Positions 51,082-59,615 of a stretch of 64,000 bases of DNA are shown in pieces. Under the pieces are notes generated by a model. That model was not told the DNA's origin, ran no database searches, and was given only the letters and a program-made list of their open reading frames with translations. The stretch lies in the NCBI RefSeq assembly GCF_016107305.1, contig NZ_RCVR01000015.1:1-64000 (forward strand), in the 5' to 3' direction. Position 1 is the first letter of the stretch. The number at the start of each line of letters is the position of its first letter. Position numbers and translations under genes: made by a program. Source of the DNA: Roseomonas sp. KE2513 (GTDB taxonomy: Bacteria > Pseudomonadota > Alphaproteobacteria > Acetobacterales > Acetobacteraceae).

Positions 51082-52245
51082 ATGCTGCCGCTGAATCCGC
51101 ACCTGCTCGACACCGGCACCCCGCCGATCCCGGAGATCCAGGCCTGCGGCGCCCGCTACGACGGTTCGCGCGGGCCGCTGCTCAACCTCTGCCAGGCGGT
51201 TCCGGCCTATCCGCCGCCGCCCGAGATGCTCGCGCAGCTGTCCGAGGCGGCCGGCAGCCCGGCGGCCGCGGGCTACGGACCGATCAGCGGCGACGCCGCG
51301 CTGCGGGAGGCCTATGCCGAACATCTCCGCGGCATCTATGGCGGCGGCATCTCGGCGCAGGAGGTCGCCATCACGGCGGGCTGCAACCAGGCCTATTTCG
51401 TTGTGATGATGGCGATCGCGCAGCGGGGTGACGCGGTACTGCTGCCCACGCCGTGGTACTTCAACCACAGCATGACCCTCGACATGCTGGGCATCGAGGC
51501 GAGGCCCCTTCCCTGCCGGGCGCAATCTGGCTTCGTGCCCGATCCGGAGGACGCCGAGGCGCTGATCGACGATCGCGTGCGCGCCATCGTGCTCGTGACA
51601 CCGAACAACCCCACCGGCGCGGTCTACCCGGCCGAGGTCATCCGCCGCTTCCACGAGCTCTGCCAGCGGCGCGGCCTCTGGCTCGTGCTCGACGAGACCT
51701 ATCGCGACTTCCTCCCGGCGGGGCAGGACCGGCTGCACGACCTGCCGGCGGGCGGCTGGCCCGAGAACCTCGTGCAGCTCTACAGCTTCTCGAAATCCTT
51801 CGCGGTGCCGGGGCACCGGCTCGGCGCCGTGACCGCCCCCGCCGCCTTCCATGCCGAGCTGAGCAAGGTGATGGACTGCGTGCAGATCTGCGCCTCCAGA
51901 GCCGGGCAGGCCGCCGTGGCCTGGGGCCTGCCGGCGCTGACGGCCTGGCGCGAGGCGAACCGGGCGGAGATGAACGATCGGGCGGCAGCCCTCCGCGCGG
52001 CCTTCGCCCGGCTGCCCGGATGGCGGCTGGAGGCGCTGGGCGCCTATTTCGCCTATGTGCGCCATCCCTTCGGGGAGGCGTCGGCTTGGCAGGTCGCGCG
52101 GCAACTTGCCGAGGAGCACGGGCTGATGTGCCTCCCCGGACCGGCCTTTGCCGGGGAGGAAGGCCATCTGCGCATCGCCTTTGCCAATGTCGATGCTGCC
52201 GCGATCGGGGAGATGGTGGAGCGCCTGCGCGCGGCGACACCCTAG
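51082..52245 (+). CDS. Class I/II pyridoxal-phosphate aminotransferase
   Basis: 387 residues of fold-type I. The PLP lysine is Lys238 in SFSKSFAVPGHRLG. Cofactor-binding VTPNNPTGAVYP and LVLDETYRDF are present, and a late Arg (GHLRIAFAN) should bind the substrate carboxylate. The nearest style is aspartate/aromatic-type transaminases of secondary or amino-acid metabolism. It stands alone, so the substrate is open. Confidence 0.88.
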   Translation: MLPLNPHLLDTGTPPIPEIQACGARYDGSRGPLLNLCQAVPAYPPPPEMLAQLSEAAGSPAAAGYGPISGDAALREAYAEHLRGIYGGGISAQEVAITAGCNQAYFVVMMAIAQRGDAVLLPTPWYFNHSMTLDMLGIEARPLPCRAQSGFVPDPEDAEALIDDRVRAIVLVTPNNPTGAVYPAEVIRRFHELCQRRGLWLVLDETYRDFLPAGQDRLHDLPAGGWPENLVQLYSFSKSFAVPGHRLGAVTAPAAFHAELSKVMDCVQICASRAGQAAVAWGLPALTAWREANRAEMNDRAAALRAAFARLPGWRLEALGAYFAYVRHPFGEASAWQVARQLAEEHGLMCLPGPAFAGEEGHLRIAFANVDAAAIGEMVERLRAATP

Positions 52246-52794
52246 CGCGCTCCTTCCACGTCGCCTTCACCGTTTCCTTGCCGAACCGCGGCAAGACGAT
52301 CACGCGGCAGGGCGGGACGGAACGGCGCACGCAGGATCAGGGCGATGGGGAACCCGCTGGGCGCCAGCGCCATCTCGAGGGCGCGCGCGGCCTCGCCTGC
52401 CTGCAAGTCACGCTGCTGCACAGCTTCGGCGCCACGCTGCTTTTCGAGATCCTGGTTCGACCCGAGGGATTGGCGCCACTGCTGGAGAGCAGGCCGGCCC
52501 AGTGGCTCGGCGGATATCCTTCCCGACCTATCTCGCCCGCTGGCCCATGCTGTTCGCGCCTGGAGCGACTGTTACTGCGGGCCTGGGGCGATCGCTTCCG
52601 GCCGGCGGGGCTGAGCTTGCCGGACTGGTAACCGGTCTGCTCGCGACCTTCCTCGTGGCCATGCCCGTCCGCCGGCTGGACCGGGCCGTACTGGATCGGT
52701 CGCGCCGACTTCGCCGCGCCCTTGTCCAACAGGCTGGTTCCAGCGCGCTCCGGCACCCAGCCGGGACTCCGCAGAGCCCCCGCGCTGAGGCTTA
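52246..52794. other. Gene-free, probably decayed stretch
   Basis: Between the aminotransferase and the transposase remnant, every frame is short or lacks a ribosome binding site and family features. Fragments read as hydrophobic peptides (for example LVTGLLATFLVAMPVRRL near 52630), which suggests remnants of a broken membrane-protein gene. I cannot identify it. Confidence 0.45.
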
Positions 52795-52866
52795 GGGTCT
52801 GGACCGATTGCTTCAGGGTAGCGGCTGAGTGGATTGGCCGACTCCATGGTGCCCGGAGGTGCTGCC

Positions 52867-53207
52867 ATGGCTGACCTGTTTTGGCTGACGAGGGCGCAGA
52901 TCGGGCGGATCGTGCCCTCCTTCCCACTCTCGCACGGGCTGCACCGGGCGACGATCACCGGGTGGTCAGGGGCATCACCCACGTGATCCACAATGGGCTG
53001 CGCTGGCGCGAGGCGCCTGCCAAGTACGGCCCCCTGCACAATCGCTTCGTGCGATGGAGCGGCTTGGACGTCTTCAACCGCATCTTGGCCGGGCTCGCGC
53101 GCCAAGCGGGCGAGCCGGAGCGCCTGATGATCGATACCACCCATCTCGAGGCACAGCGCACCACGGTCAGCCCTCTCCACACCACGGTCAGCCCTCTCCA
53201 AGAGTGA
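52867..53207 (+). pseudogene. IS5-family transposase, frameshifted and truncated
   Basis: The first frame reads MADLFWLTRAQIGRIVPSFPLSHGL, the usual start of this transposase group. Near 52945-52955 the match moves to another frame, which continues DDHRVVRGITHVIHNGLRWREAP...FNRILAGLARQAGEPERLMIDTTHLEAQRT. The last third, including the rest of the DDE catalytic core, is missing. It cannot be functional. Confidence 0.8.
53159..53200 (+). repeat. Perfect 21-bp tandem duplication at the end of the transposase relic
   Basis: Two exact head-to-tail copies of a 21-base unit beginning CACCACGGTCAG (53159-53179 and 53180-53200). It adds seven codons to the relic frame. It marks the break point where the transposase homology ends, so it may be a scar of slippage or of the rearrangement that truncated the element. 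Confidence 0.85.
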
Positions 53208-53311
53208 CCCCTTCCCGCCGTATCGGCCGCACCAAGAGTCGCCTGAATTCCGAGCAATCTGTCAGAAACGGGCAAGTGGACGCACCCGGCCCTCCGTCCT
53301 AGCCTTCCACC

Positions 53312-53632
53312 ATGAGCGACGCCGACATCAACGCCGGGTCCCTGCCCAAGGCCCCGATCCCCGCCACGCACGATATGGGTGGCGCCTCGCGCTTCCGCTG
53401 CACGGCCGTGGAGCGCGACGAGGCACCACCGGATGACTTCGGCAAGCGCGTGGATGCCCTGCGCCAGCTCCTCGCCCAGAAGGGGCTGATGACGGTGGAC
53501 GAGTTGCGGCGCGGCATCGAGGCCATTCCGGAAGACGAGTACCTAGCACTCACCTATTACGAGCGCTGGCTGCGCTCCATGACCGCGCTGATGCTGGAGA
53601 AAGGCGTCGTCAGCGAGGAGGAACTGCGATGA
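53312..53632 (+). CDS. Nitrile hydratase beta-subunit N-terminal-type protein (ScnB-like)
   Basis: 106 residues matching only the N-terminal half of nitrile hydratase beta subunits: the hallmark HDMGG at residues 20-24, then a helical RVDALRQLLAQKGLMTVDELRRGIE ... YYERWLRSMTALMLEKGVVSEEEL. In ordinary nitrile hydratases this is fused to the SH3-like half; here that half is the next gene, as in thiocyanate hydrolase (ScnB) and toyocamycin nitrile hydratase. The HDMGG element argues against it being the separate activator protein. It overlaps the next gene by four bases. Confidence 0.83.
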   Translation: MSDADINAGSLPKAPIPATHDMGGASRFRCTAVERDEAPPDDFGKRVDALRQLLAQKGLMTVDELRRGIEAIPEDEYLALTYYERWLRSMTALMLEKGVVSEEELR

Positions 53633-53997
53633 TGCCAGCCGAGGGCACCAGCGCCGCCGCCTCCGATCCGCCCAGCCAGCCTGCCCCTGTTGTGCCGCGC
53701 TTCCCTCCCGGCACCCGGGTTCAGGTTCGGGACGATTGGCCTGAGCGCCGCGGTCCCTGCCACATCCGCACCCCGCATTACCTGCGAGGGCGTACTGGCA
53801 CGGTGCAACGCCTTCTTGGCTGCTTCGCGAACCCGGAAGTTCTGGCTTTCGGTCGCCCAGCACCGAGGCATGAACTCTACCACGTCTTGTTCGAGCAAAA
53901 TCCGATCTGGAACGAGGGTCACCCTGGCGACGAAGTGCTCGTCGAAATCTTCGAGCACTGGCTTGAACCCGCCGAGGCCACGAAGGAGGCCGTCTGA
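53629..53997 (+). CDS. Nitrile hydratase beta-subunit C-terminal SH3-like protein (ScnA-like)
   Basis: 122 residues forming the SH3-like barrel of nitrile hydratase beta chains: FPPGTRVQVRDDWP ... HIRTPHYLRGRTGTVQRLLG ... ELYHVLFEQNPIW ... DEVLVEIFEHWLEPA. It corresponds to ScnA of thiocyanate hydrolase. It starts inside the stop of the preceding gene and its stop abuts the ATG of the alpha-type gene, which fits stoichiometric production of one complex. Confidence 0.83.
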   Translation: MMPAEGTSAAASDPPSQPAPVVPRFPPGTRVQVRDDWPERRGPCHIRTPHYLRGRTGTVQRLLGCFANPEVLAFGRPAPRHELYHVLFEQNPIWNEGHPGDEVLVEIFEHWLEPAEATKEAV

Positions 53998-54600
53998 ATG
54001 AGCGCGCCCGCCCGCCCCGACTCACCTGCGCGGCTGGAGGCGCTGATCGGCGCCTTGAAGACGAAGGGTATCCTGACCGAGGAGGAGCTGACCGCCCGCC
54101 AGGCGCAGACCGATCGCGCGAGCTCCGAGATCGGCGCCCGCATGGTGGCCCGGGCCTGGCTCGACCCTGAATGGCGCCGCCTGCTGCTTTCCGACGGCTC
54201 CGCCGCCGCTGAGGCCATGGGCGTCTCCATGGCCGGTGCGCCGCCCCTCGGCGTGCTGGAGGACACGCCGCAGCGGCACCACCTGGTCGTCTGCACCCTC
54301 TGCAGCTGTTACCCGCGCGCGGTGCTTGGCTACCCGCCGCACTGGTACAAGAGCTTCGCCTATCGTGCGCGCGCCGTGCGCGACCCGCGCGGGGTGCTGG
54401 CCGAGTGGGGCACGGCACTGCCCGAGGGGATGGAGATCCGCGTGGTAGACAGCACAGCCGATTACCGCTGGATGGTGTTGCCGCTTCGTCCCCCGGGAAC
54501 CGAGGGATGGGCCGAGGATCGTCTCACGTCCATCGTCACCCGTGACGCGCTCGTCGGCGTCGCGCTGCCGCAAGTTCCCTCCCCCACCATGGCTGCCTGA
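53998..54600 (+). CDS. Cobalt-type nitrile hydratase/thiocyanate hydrolase metal-binding subunit (ScnC/alpha-like)
   Basis: 200 residues carrying the catalytic metal site CTLCSC (Cys99, Cys102, Cys104), the form associated with non-corrin cobalt; iron enzymes usually read CSLCSC. Family segments follow: YPPHWYKSFAYRARAVRDPRGVLAEWG, EIRVVDSTADYRWMVLPLRPPGTEGW and LTSIVTRDALVGV. Nitrile hydratases hydrate nitriles to amides; the related thiocyanate hydrolase converts thiocyanate to carbonyl sulfide and ammonia. The separate beta halves favour the three-subunit (ScnABC-type) group, but the substrate is not proven. No activator gene of the P14K/P15K type is seen in the window. Confidence 0.85.
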   Translation: MSAPARPDSPARLEALIGALKTKGILTEEELTARQAQTDRASSEIGARMVARAWLDPEWRRLLLSDGSAAAEAMGVSMAGAPPLGVLEDTPQRHHLVVCTLCSCYPRAVLGYPPHWYKSFAYRARAVRDPRGVLAEWGTALPEGMEIRVVDSTADYRWMVLPLRPPGTEGWAEDRLTSIVTRDALVGVALPQVPSPTMAA

Positions 54601-54747
54601 CCGCGGCACCGCGCCGAGAAGCGGACATCTCAGCAGCCTCCGGTGGGAAGCCGCACTCTGACTCAGCTTGGTTCGGTATGGCAGTCTTTACGCCTGTTTC
54701 AGCCGAATGACCGGGCTCATCAGCTCTGCCGGAGCGGACGCTGTCCT

Positions 54748-55650
54748 TCAGCGGGCGGTTGGCCTGGATCGCGCAACAAAGCCCAGAAAGGTCCTGAAGG
54801 CCGAGGACATCTGGCGCCGGCTGGGATAGTACAGGAACCAGCTCGGCAGGATCGGGCACCATTCCTCCAGCACCGGCACGAGCCCGCCGGACGCGATGGC
54901 AGGCCGCGCATACTCCTCTGGCAGCCGGACCAAGCCCACGCCATCCAGCCCGGCGCGCATCGCCACGTGCGGATCGTTCACCGTCAGCGGCCCCTCCGGC
55001 GTGATGGTCACCGCCCGACCATCCCTTGCGAACTCCCAGGGGAAGATGCTGCCGCCGGGGAAGCGGTGCCGAATGCAGGCGTGGCGCAACAGGTCCTCTG
55101 GCTGTCCGGGCGTCCCGCACCGAAGCAGGTAGTCCGGCGCCCCGAGCACAAGGTAGCGCAGCGGCCCGCCCAGCGGGACGGCGACCATGTCGCGTGCCAG
55201 GTCCTCACCGAAGCGCACGCCGGCATCGAACCCGTGCTCCACGATGTCCACCCGTGCGGCGTCGCTGATCAGCTCCAGCGACACGTCCGGATTGGCCGCA
55301 AGGAACGGCTGCGCGAGAGGCGCCAGGCGGAACTCCAGCGCGGGGATCGGCGCGTTGATGCGGACTGTCCCGGTGGGACGGTCGCGGAAGTCGTTGACCA
55401 TGTCCACTGCCGTGGCGATGTCGTCCAGCGCGGGCTGAAGACGCTCGAGCAGCCGCTGCCCCGCCTCAGTCGGGGAGACGCTGCGGGTCGTGCGGTGAAG
55501 CAGCCGCACGCCCATGCGCTCCTCGAGGTTCCGCATGGTGAGGCTGAGCGCCGAGACGGAGACGCCGCGTTGCTCTGCCGCCTTCCGGAAGCTCCGCGCC
55601 CGGGCAATGGCCGCGAAGGCCTCCAGCTCGGCCAAGTTTCGCGACTTCAT
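54748..55650 (-). CDS. LysR-family transcriptional regulator
   Basis: 300 residues. The N-terminal winged helix-turn-helix (ELEAFAAIARARSFRKAAEQRGVSVSALSLTMRNLEERMGVRLLHRTTRSVSPTEAG) is typical, followed by a PBP2-type effector domain of the subgroup common beside short-chain dehydrogenases. It is divergent from the SDR gene with a 104-bp spacer, so it most likely controls that gene and itself. The ATG at 55650 (MKSRNLAEL) gives the standard length. Confidence 0.92.
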   Translation of the reverse strand: MKSRNLAELEAFAAIARARSFRKAAEQRGVSVSALSLTMRNLEERMGVRLLHRTTRSVSPTEAGQRLLERLQPALDDIATAVDMVNDFRDRPTGTVRINAPIPALEFRLAPLAQPFLAANPDVSLELISDAARVDIVEHGFDAGVRFGEDLARDMVAVPLGGPLRYLVLGAPDYLLRCGTPGQPEDLLRHACIRHRFPGGSIFPWEFARDGRAVTITPEGPLTVNDPHVAMRAGLDGVGLVRLPEEYARPAIASGGLVPVLEEWCPILPSWFLYYPSRRQMSSAFRTFLGFVARSRPTAR

Positions 55651-55754
55651 TGTTGAGCTGCCCTTCACGCGTCGGGAAGAAAGATCCAGCTTATCGAACG
55701 GTCTGGCCCAGGACAAAACGCGGCCACTTCCACCTCGTCAAACCGGAGTCAGTC

Positions 55755-56504
55755 GTGGACATCACCGGCAACACCATCCTCATTACCGGCGGCGGCACGG
55801 GCATCGGCCGCGGCCTTGCCGAGGCCCTCCACGCCGCGGGCAACACCGTCATCATCACCGGGCGCCGCCGCACGCCGTTGGAGGCCGTCGCGACCGCACA
55901 TCCCGGCATGCACCTCGCCACCCTCGACATCGACGACGCAGCCGGAATCCGCGATTTCGCCGCGCACGTCGTGGCCGAACACCCCGCCCTGAACGTCCTC
56001 ATCAACAATGCCGGCATCATGCGCGTGGAGGAAGTGCTCACCGGTCCGGACGCCCTCGCCACCGCCGAGGCCACGATCAGCACCAACCTTCTGGGCCCGA
56101 TCCGCCTGACGTCCGCTCTGCTGCCTCACCTCGTGGCGCAGCCGAAGGCCGCGGTGGTGAACGTCTCCTCCGGCCTGGCCTTTGTGCCACGTGCGGACAC
56201 GCCGACCTACTCGGCGACCAAGGCCGCGATCCACTCCTACAGCATGTCCCTGCGCCACCAGCTCCGGAACACCGCTGTGCAAGTGATTGAGCTGGCCCCG
56301 CCCCTGGTAGCCACGGACCTCACGCCCGGCCAGCGCGACAACCCGCGCGCACTCCCGCTGGAAGGCTTCATCCAGGAGAGCATGGCCCTGCTTGTGGCCG
56401 ATCCGAACGCCGCCGAAATCCTGGTCGAGCGCGTGATGGCGCAGCGGACCGCCGAGGCCACCGGCCACTTTGCAGCAGTCTTCGAGATGATCAATCCGAG
56501 CTGA
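55755..56504 (+). CDS. Short-chain oxidoreductase, DltE-like SDR
   Basis: 249 residues from a GTG start (MVDITGNTILITGG). Cofactor motif TGGGTGIGRG, INNAG, and catalytic Ser with YSATK are intact. It belongs to the DltE-like short-chain oxidoreductases, whose natural substrates are mostly unknown. It is paired divergently with the LysR gene, its likely regulator. Confidence 0.87.
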   Translation: MDITGNTILITGGGTGIGRGLAEALHAAGNTVIITGRRRTPLEAVATAHPGMHLATLDIDDAAGIRDFAAHVVAEHPALNVLINNAGIMRVEEVLTGPDALATAEATISTNLLGPIRLTSALLPHLVAQPKAAVVNVSSGLAFVPRADTPTYSATKAAIHSYSMSLRHQLRNTAVQVIELAPPLVATDLTPGQRDNPRALPLEGFIQESMALLVADPNAAEILVERVMAQRTAEATGHFAAVFEMINPS

Positions 56505-56736
56505 CGCACAAGCAGCGTGAGCCCGGCTAGGCACGACGCGCGCGGACCAGCACCCAACGGCAGCTTTCCTCCACTTTGGGCTTGAAAGCTGCCATGCCGT
56601 TCTCGGCCGGTTCCTGCCGCGGCAACTGAGCGGCCACACCACTCACTCGAAGCCCCTTGCTGCCTAGAAGCAGGCACAACGTCATAGCTGTTGGCGCTGA
56701 CCCAGGCGCCTTGACGCGCCGCACTTCACGTAGCAG

Positions 56737-56748
56737 ATGCAGTTGCAT
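56737..56748. promoter_or_regulatory. Small palindrome over the Rrf2 gene start
   Basis: ATGCAGTTGCAT is a 5-bp inverted repeat with a 2-base spacer that ends on the presumed start codon. It could be an autoregulatory operator for the Rrf2 protein, but so short a palindrome may be chance. The rest of the 242-bp gap (56505-56746) shows no gene. Confidence 0.25.
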
Positions 56749-57208
56749 GATGCGCGATAGTCGTCTTTCAGCTGTGCTTCACGCACTTCTCCACATGGCA
56801 GAGCAGGACGGTCCCATGACCTCCGAGGCGCTGGCCTTGTGCATGAACACCAACCCCGCCGTGGTCCGCCGAACTATGGCAGGCCTGCGGGAGATGGGTC
56901 TCGTGCGATCCGAGAAGGGGCATGGGGGCGGCTGGCATTTGGCTAGCGATCTCGAGACGGTAACCCTGCGCGACATCTACGACGCACTCGGAGCGCCGCA
57001 GGTCTTCGCCATCGGCAACAAGACCGAGAACCCGGTGTGTCTTGTCGAGCAGGCTGTGAACGATGCCCTGGACGATGCGATGCGAGAGGCCGAGGCGCTT
57101 CTCGTGAGGCGGCTGGGTGACGTCACGCTGGCCGCACTCTCGGCGGACTTCCGCCGCCGCCTTGCAACGCGAAAGCGCCAGGGAAAGGCATCGCACCATG
57201 CTGCATGA
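56747..57208 (+). CDS. Rrf2-family transcriptional regulator
   Basis: 153 residues with an N-terminal winged helix (SRLSAVLHALLHMAEQDGPMTSEALALCMNTNPAVVRRTMAGLREMGLVRSEKGHGGGWHLA). It lacks the three-cysteine iron-sulfur cluster of IscR; only single cysteines occur (CMNT, PVCLVE), so it is of the YwnA/CymR-like type. Its last codons overlap the next gene, an oxidoreductase it probably controls. ATG at 56750 is an alternative start. Confidence 0.88.
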   Translation: MMRDSRLSAVLHALLHMAEQDGPMTSEALALCMNTNPAVVRRTMAGLREMGLVRSEKGHGGGWHLASDLETVTLRDIYDALGAPQVFAIGNKTENPVCLVEQAVNDALDDAMREAEALLVRRLGDVTLAALSADFRRRLATRKRQGKASHHAA

Positions 57209-58085
57209 CGTCATCATCGTCGGCGGCAGCTACAGCGGCATGGCGGCCGCGCTCCAACTCGCCCGGGCACGAAAGGACGTCGCGGTGGTCGATGCGGGCC
57301 AGCGGCGCAATCGCTTCGCCGAGGCGTCCCACGGCTTCCTCGGGCAGGATGGGCAGCCACCGGGGGCCATCGCCGCCCAGGCCCGTGCCCAGCTCCTGTC
57401 CTATCCCACGGTGACCTGGGTCGAGGGCAAGGCGGTCGCCGCAACGGCCGAGGAAGGGCAGTTCCGTGTGACGCTGGAGACCGGCGAGGAGCGCACCGCG
57501 CGGCGTCTGCTCCTGGCTACCGGGGTGGTTGATAACCTACCGGACGTACCCGGCCTTCAGGAGCGCTGGGGGCGCGGTGTCTACCAGTGCCCGTACTGCG
57601 ACGGCTACGAGCTGAATCAGGGTCACCTTGGTGTGCTGGCGACGAGCGGCTTCTGGTTCCATCAGGCCATGCTGATTCCTGAATGGGGCAGGACGACGCT
57701 CTTCACCAACGGTATCGCCCGCCCTGATGCGGAGCAGCGGGCAGCCCTCGCGCGGCGCGGGGTAACCATTGAGGAGGCTGCCGTCACCGGTATTGCTGGC
57801 GAGAGGGTCACAGTGCAACTGGAGGACGGCCGCAGCATCGCCCTTGCAGGTCTCTTCCTCGTACCCCGGACGAGCTTTGCGAGCCCGCTCGCTAGCCAGT
57901 TGGGCTGTACCCTCGAGGAGGGACCCATGGGTCCCTTCATCTGGACCGACATCCGGAAGGAGACGAGCGTTCCCGGCGTCTTCGCCTGTGGCGACGCGGC
58001 GCGCGCCGCCGGATCAGTGTCCCTGGCCGTGGGGGATGGTGCCATTGCTGGGACCGGCATCCACCAGTCCCTCATCTTCAGATGA
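57198..58085 (+). CDS. NAD(P)/FAD-dependent oxidoreductase, thioredoxin reductase-like
   Basis: 295 residues. FAD-binding VIIVGGSYSGMAAALQLARA, redox-active CPYC (Cys131/Cys134 in YQCPYCDGYE) and the second FAD motif GVFACGDAA are present, so it resembles thioredoxin reductase. The NAD(P)-binding GxGxxA segment is degenerate (LGVLATSGFWFHQA), which raises doubt about direct NADPH use. It overlaps the Rrf2 gene by 11 bases. The true partner, thioredoxin or other, is unknown. Confidence 0.87.
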   Translation: MLHDVIIVGGSYSGMAAALQLARARKDVAVVDAGQRRNRFAEASHGFLGQDGQPPGAIAAQARAQLLSYPTVTWVEGKAVAATAEEGQFRVTLETGEERTARRLLLATGVVDNLPDVPGLQERWGRGVYQCPYCDGYELNQGHLGVLATSGFWFHQAMLIPEWGRTTLFTNGIARPDAEQRAALARRGVTIEEAAVTGIAGERVTVQLEDGRSIALAGLFLVPRTSFASPLASQLGCTLEEGPMGPFIWTDIRKETSVPGVFACGDAARAAGSVSLAVGDGAIAGTGIHQSLIFR

Positions 58086-58199
58086 GGCAGGGAGAGGTGC
58101 CGTTCAGGCCTGCTGGTCCTGCTAGGAGACTGCGCAGACGACGAGGGCATCCAGCCCCGGGGGATAGATGCCCCTCATCGTCCAGGGACGACTCCGGAG

Positions 58200-58625
58200 T
58201 CACCGTGTCGCCACGGCTGCTCCGCCGTCGTTTGCCGCGGCAGGACTGGTTGCAGCTGCGATGCCGTGCGCCCGAAGAACGCTGGCCGCCGCCGCGACGT
58301 GAGGCAGGGGCACGCCGTAGACCTTACGATGGTCAGCGTCCGCGGCCGCCCGCTCCATCACCTCGCATTCATCGAGGTAGCGCAGGAGCCGTCGTTCCGC
58401 GCGCTCGCTGCTCGCGGTCTGGCGGCGGAACATTCTCCAGAGCTTCAGGGCGTTGACCGTCCAGGCATCATAGGCGTGCTCCTGCAACCGGCGCCGGATG
58501 GTTGCGGGCAAGGACTCCAGGGCCGCCCATTCGTCGCCGTCCCAGCGACGCCACATGGCCTCTCGGGGGCTGACGTCATTGCTTGCCCCCGGCGCCGCAT
58601 GCCGCCGGACCGTGGCCAAGTCCAT
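58200..58625 (-). CDS. Small hypothetical protein, possibly DUF6525-like
   Basis: 141 residues. The core (MWRRWDGDEWAALESLPATIRRRLQEHAYDAWTVNALKLWRMFRR) resembles a small alphaproteobacterial family (DUF6525) that I recall only loosely. The ATG at 58625 overlaps the stop of the upstream CobW gene as ATGA, so it is co-translated with the zinc-type GTPases and probably shares their regulation. Confidence 0.65.
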   Translation of the reverse strand: MDLATVRRHAAPGASNDVSPREAMWRRWDGDEWAALESLPATIRRRLQEHAYDAWTVNALKLWRMFRRQTASSERAERRLLRYLDECEVMERAAADADHRKVYGVPLPHVAAAASVLRAHGIAAATSPAAANDGGAAVATR

Positions 58626-59596
58626 CAGGCGGCCACCTGGCATGCCTCGAAGCCTCGCCGCAGCTGAACCCGGTTCAGGTCGCGTCCGATGAAGACGATC
58701 CTGCTTCGCCGGGCATCCTCCGGCCGTGCCAGGCCGATGAAGTCGCCGTCCGCGAGCATGTGGACGGCCTGGAACGCAAAGCGGCGATCATCACCGGCGA
58801 AGTGCAGGATGCCCTTGGTCCGGAGCAGGTCCTGTCCCTTGCTCTGGAGCAGCTCGCCGATCCACGCGTCGAAGCGCTCCCGGTCGATGGCCCGCTCGGC
58901 CTCGAAGGAGACGGAGGCGACCTCGTCGTCGTGCTGGTGGTCGTCCTCCCCGGACAGGAAGTCCGGCTCCATCTCCAGCACGCGGGAGAGGTCGAAGGCG
59001 CCGCGGCCCATTACCTCCTCGGTCGGGAGTTCGGACTTCTGGGTGCGGTGGAGGCGGGCATGGGGGTTGATGCCGCGGATGCGGCGCTCCAGCGCATCCA
59101 GCTCCTCGGGCGGCACAAGGTCGGTCTTGTTCAGCAGGATGACGTCCGCGAAGGCGATCTGCTCCATCGCCTCGTGGCTGTCCTCCAGGCGCTGTGGCAG
59201 GTGCTTGGCATCGGCCACCGTGACAATGGCGTCCAGCCGGGTGCGGGACTTGACCTCCTCGTCCACGAAGAAGGTTTGCGCAACGGGGGCGGGGTCGGCG
59301 AGGCCGGTCGTCTCGATGATGATGCCGTCGAGCGACTTGCGCTTCACCAGGCCGCCGATGATGCGGATGAGGTCGCCGCGGACAGTGCAGCAGATGCAGC
59401 CGTTGTTCATCTCGAACACCTCCTCGTCCGCATCGACGACGAGGTCGTTGTCCACGCCGAGCTCGCCGAACTCGTTGATGACGACGGCGTACTTCTTCCC
59501 GTGCTCCTCGGTCAGGATGCGGTTGAGCAGGGTGGTTTTCCCTGCGCCGAGATAGCCGGTCAGCACGGTCACGGGGATGGGAGGCTGGGAGGACAT
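58625..59596 (-). CDS. CobW/COG0523-family metallochaperone GTPase
   Basis: 323 residues. P-loop GYLGAGKTTLLN, the family metal motif CxCC as NGCICCTVRGDL, the IIETTGLADPAPV switch and the NKTD guanine-specificity motif; CobW C-terminal domain after about residue 220. A DDHQHDD stretch may bind metal. COG0523 proteins handle zinc, cobalt or iron; next to a Zur-type regulator the zinc subgroup is likely. It is second in an operon with the next CobW gene (19-bp gap). Confidence 0.9.
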   Translation of the reverse strand: MSSQPPIPVTVLTGYLGAGKTTLLNRILTEEHGKKYAVVINEFGELGVDNDLVVDADEEVFEMNNGCICCTVRGDLIRIIGGLVKRKSLDGIIIETTGLADPAPVAQTFFVDEEVKSRTRLDAIVTVADAKHLPQRLEDSHEAMEQIAFADVILLNKTDLVPPEELDALERRIRGINPHARLHRTQKSELPTEEVMGRGAFDLSRVLEMEPDFLSGEDDHQHDDEVASVSFEAERAIDRERFDAWIGELLQSKGQDLLRTKGILHFAGDDRRFAFQAVHMLADGDFIGLARPEDARRSRIVFIGRDLNRVQLRRGFEACQVAA

Positions 59597-59615
59597 GAGG
59601 GGTTCCTTACGCAGT

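Larger units (their letters stand above)
52795..53207 (+). mobile_element. IS5-type insertion sequence remnant
   Basis: The left end may begin near 52795 with GGGTCTGGACCGATT, a sequence style seen at IS5-group termini. The transposase gene follows, and the copy ends abruptly near 53207 without a recognisable right inverted repeat. It is a truncated, immobile relic beside the nitrile-hydratase-like genes. Confidence 0.6.

Noticed and set aside
52148-52795. A 215-residue + strand frame after the aminotransferase
   Set aside because: It begins inside the aminotransferase gene, lacks a start signal and contains only short hydrophobic fragments; it is more likely decayed DNA.
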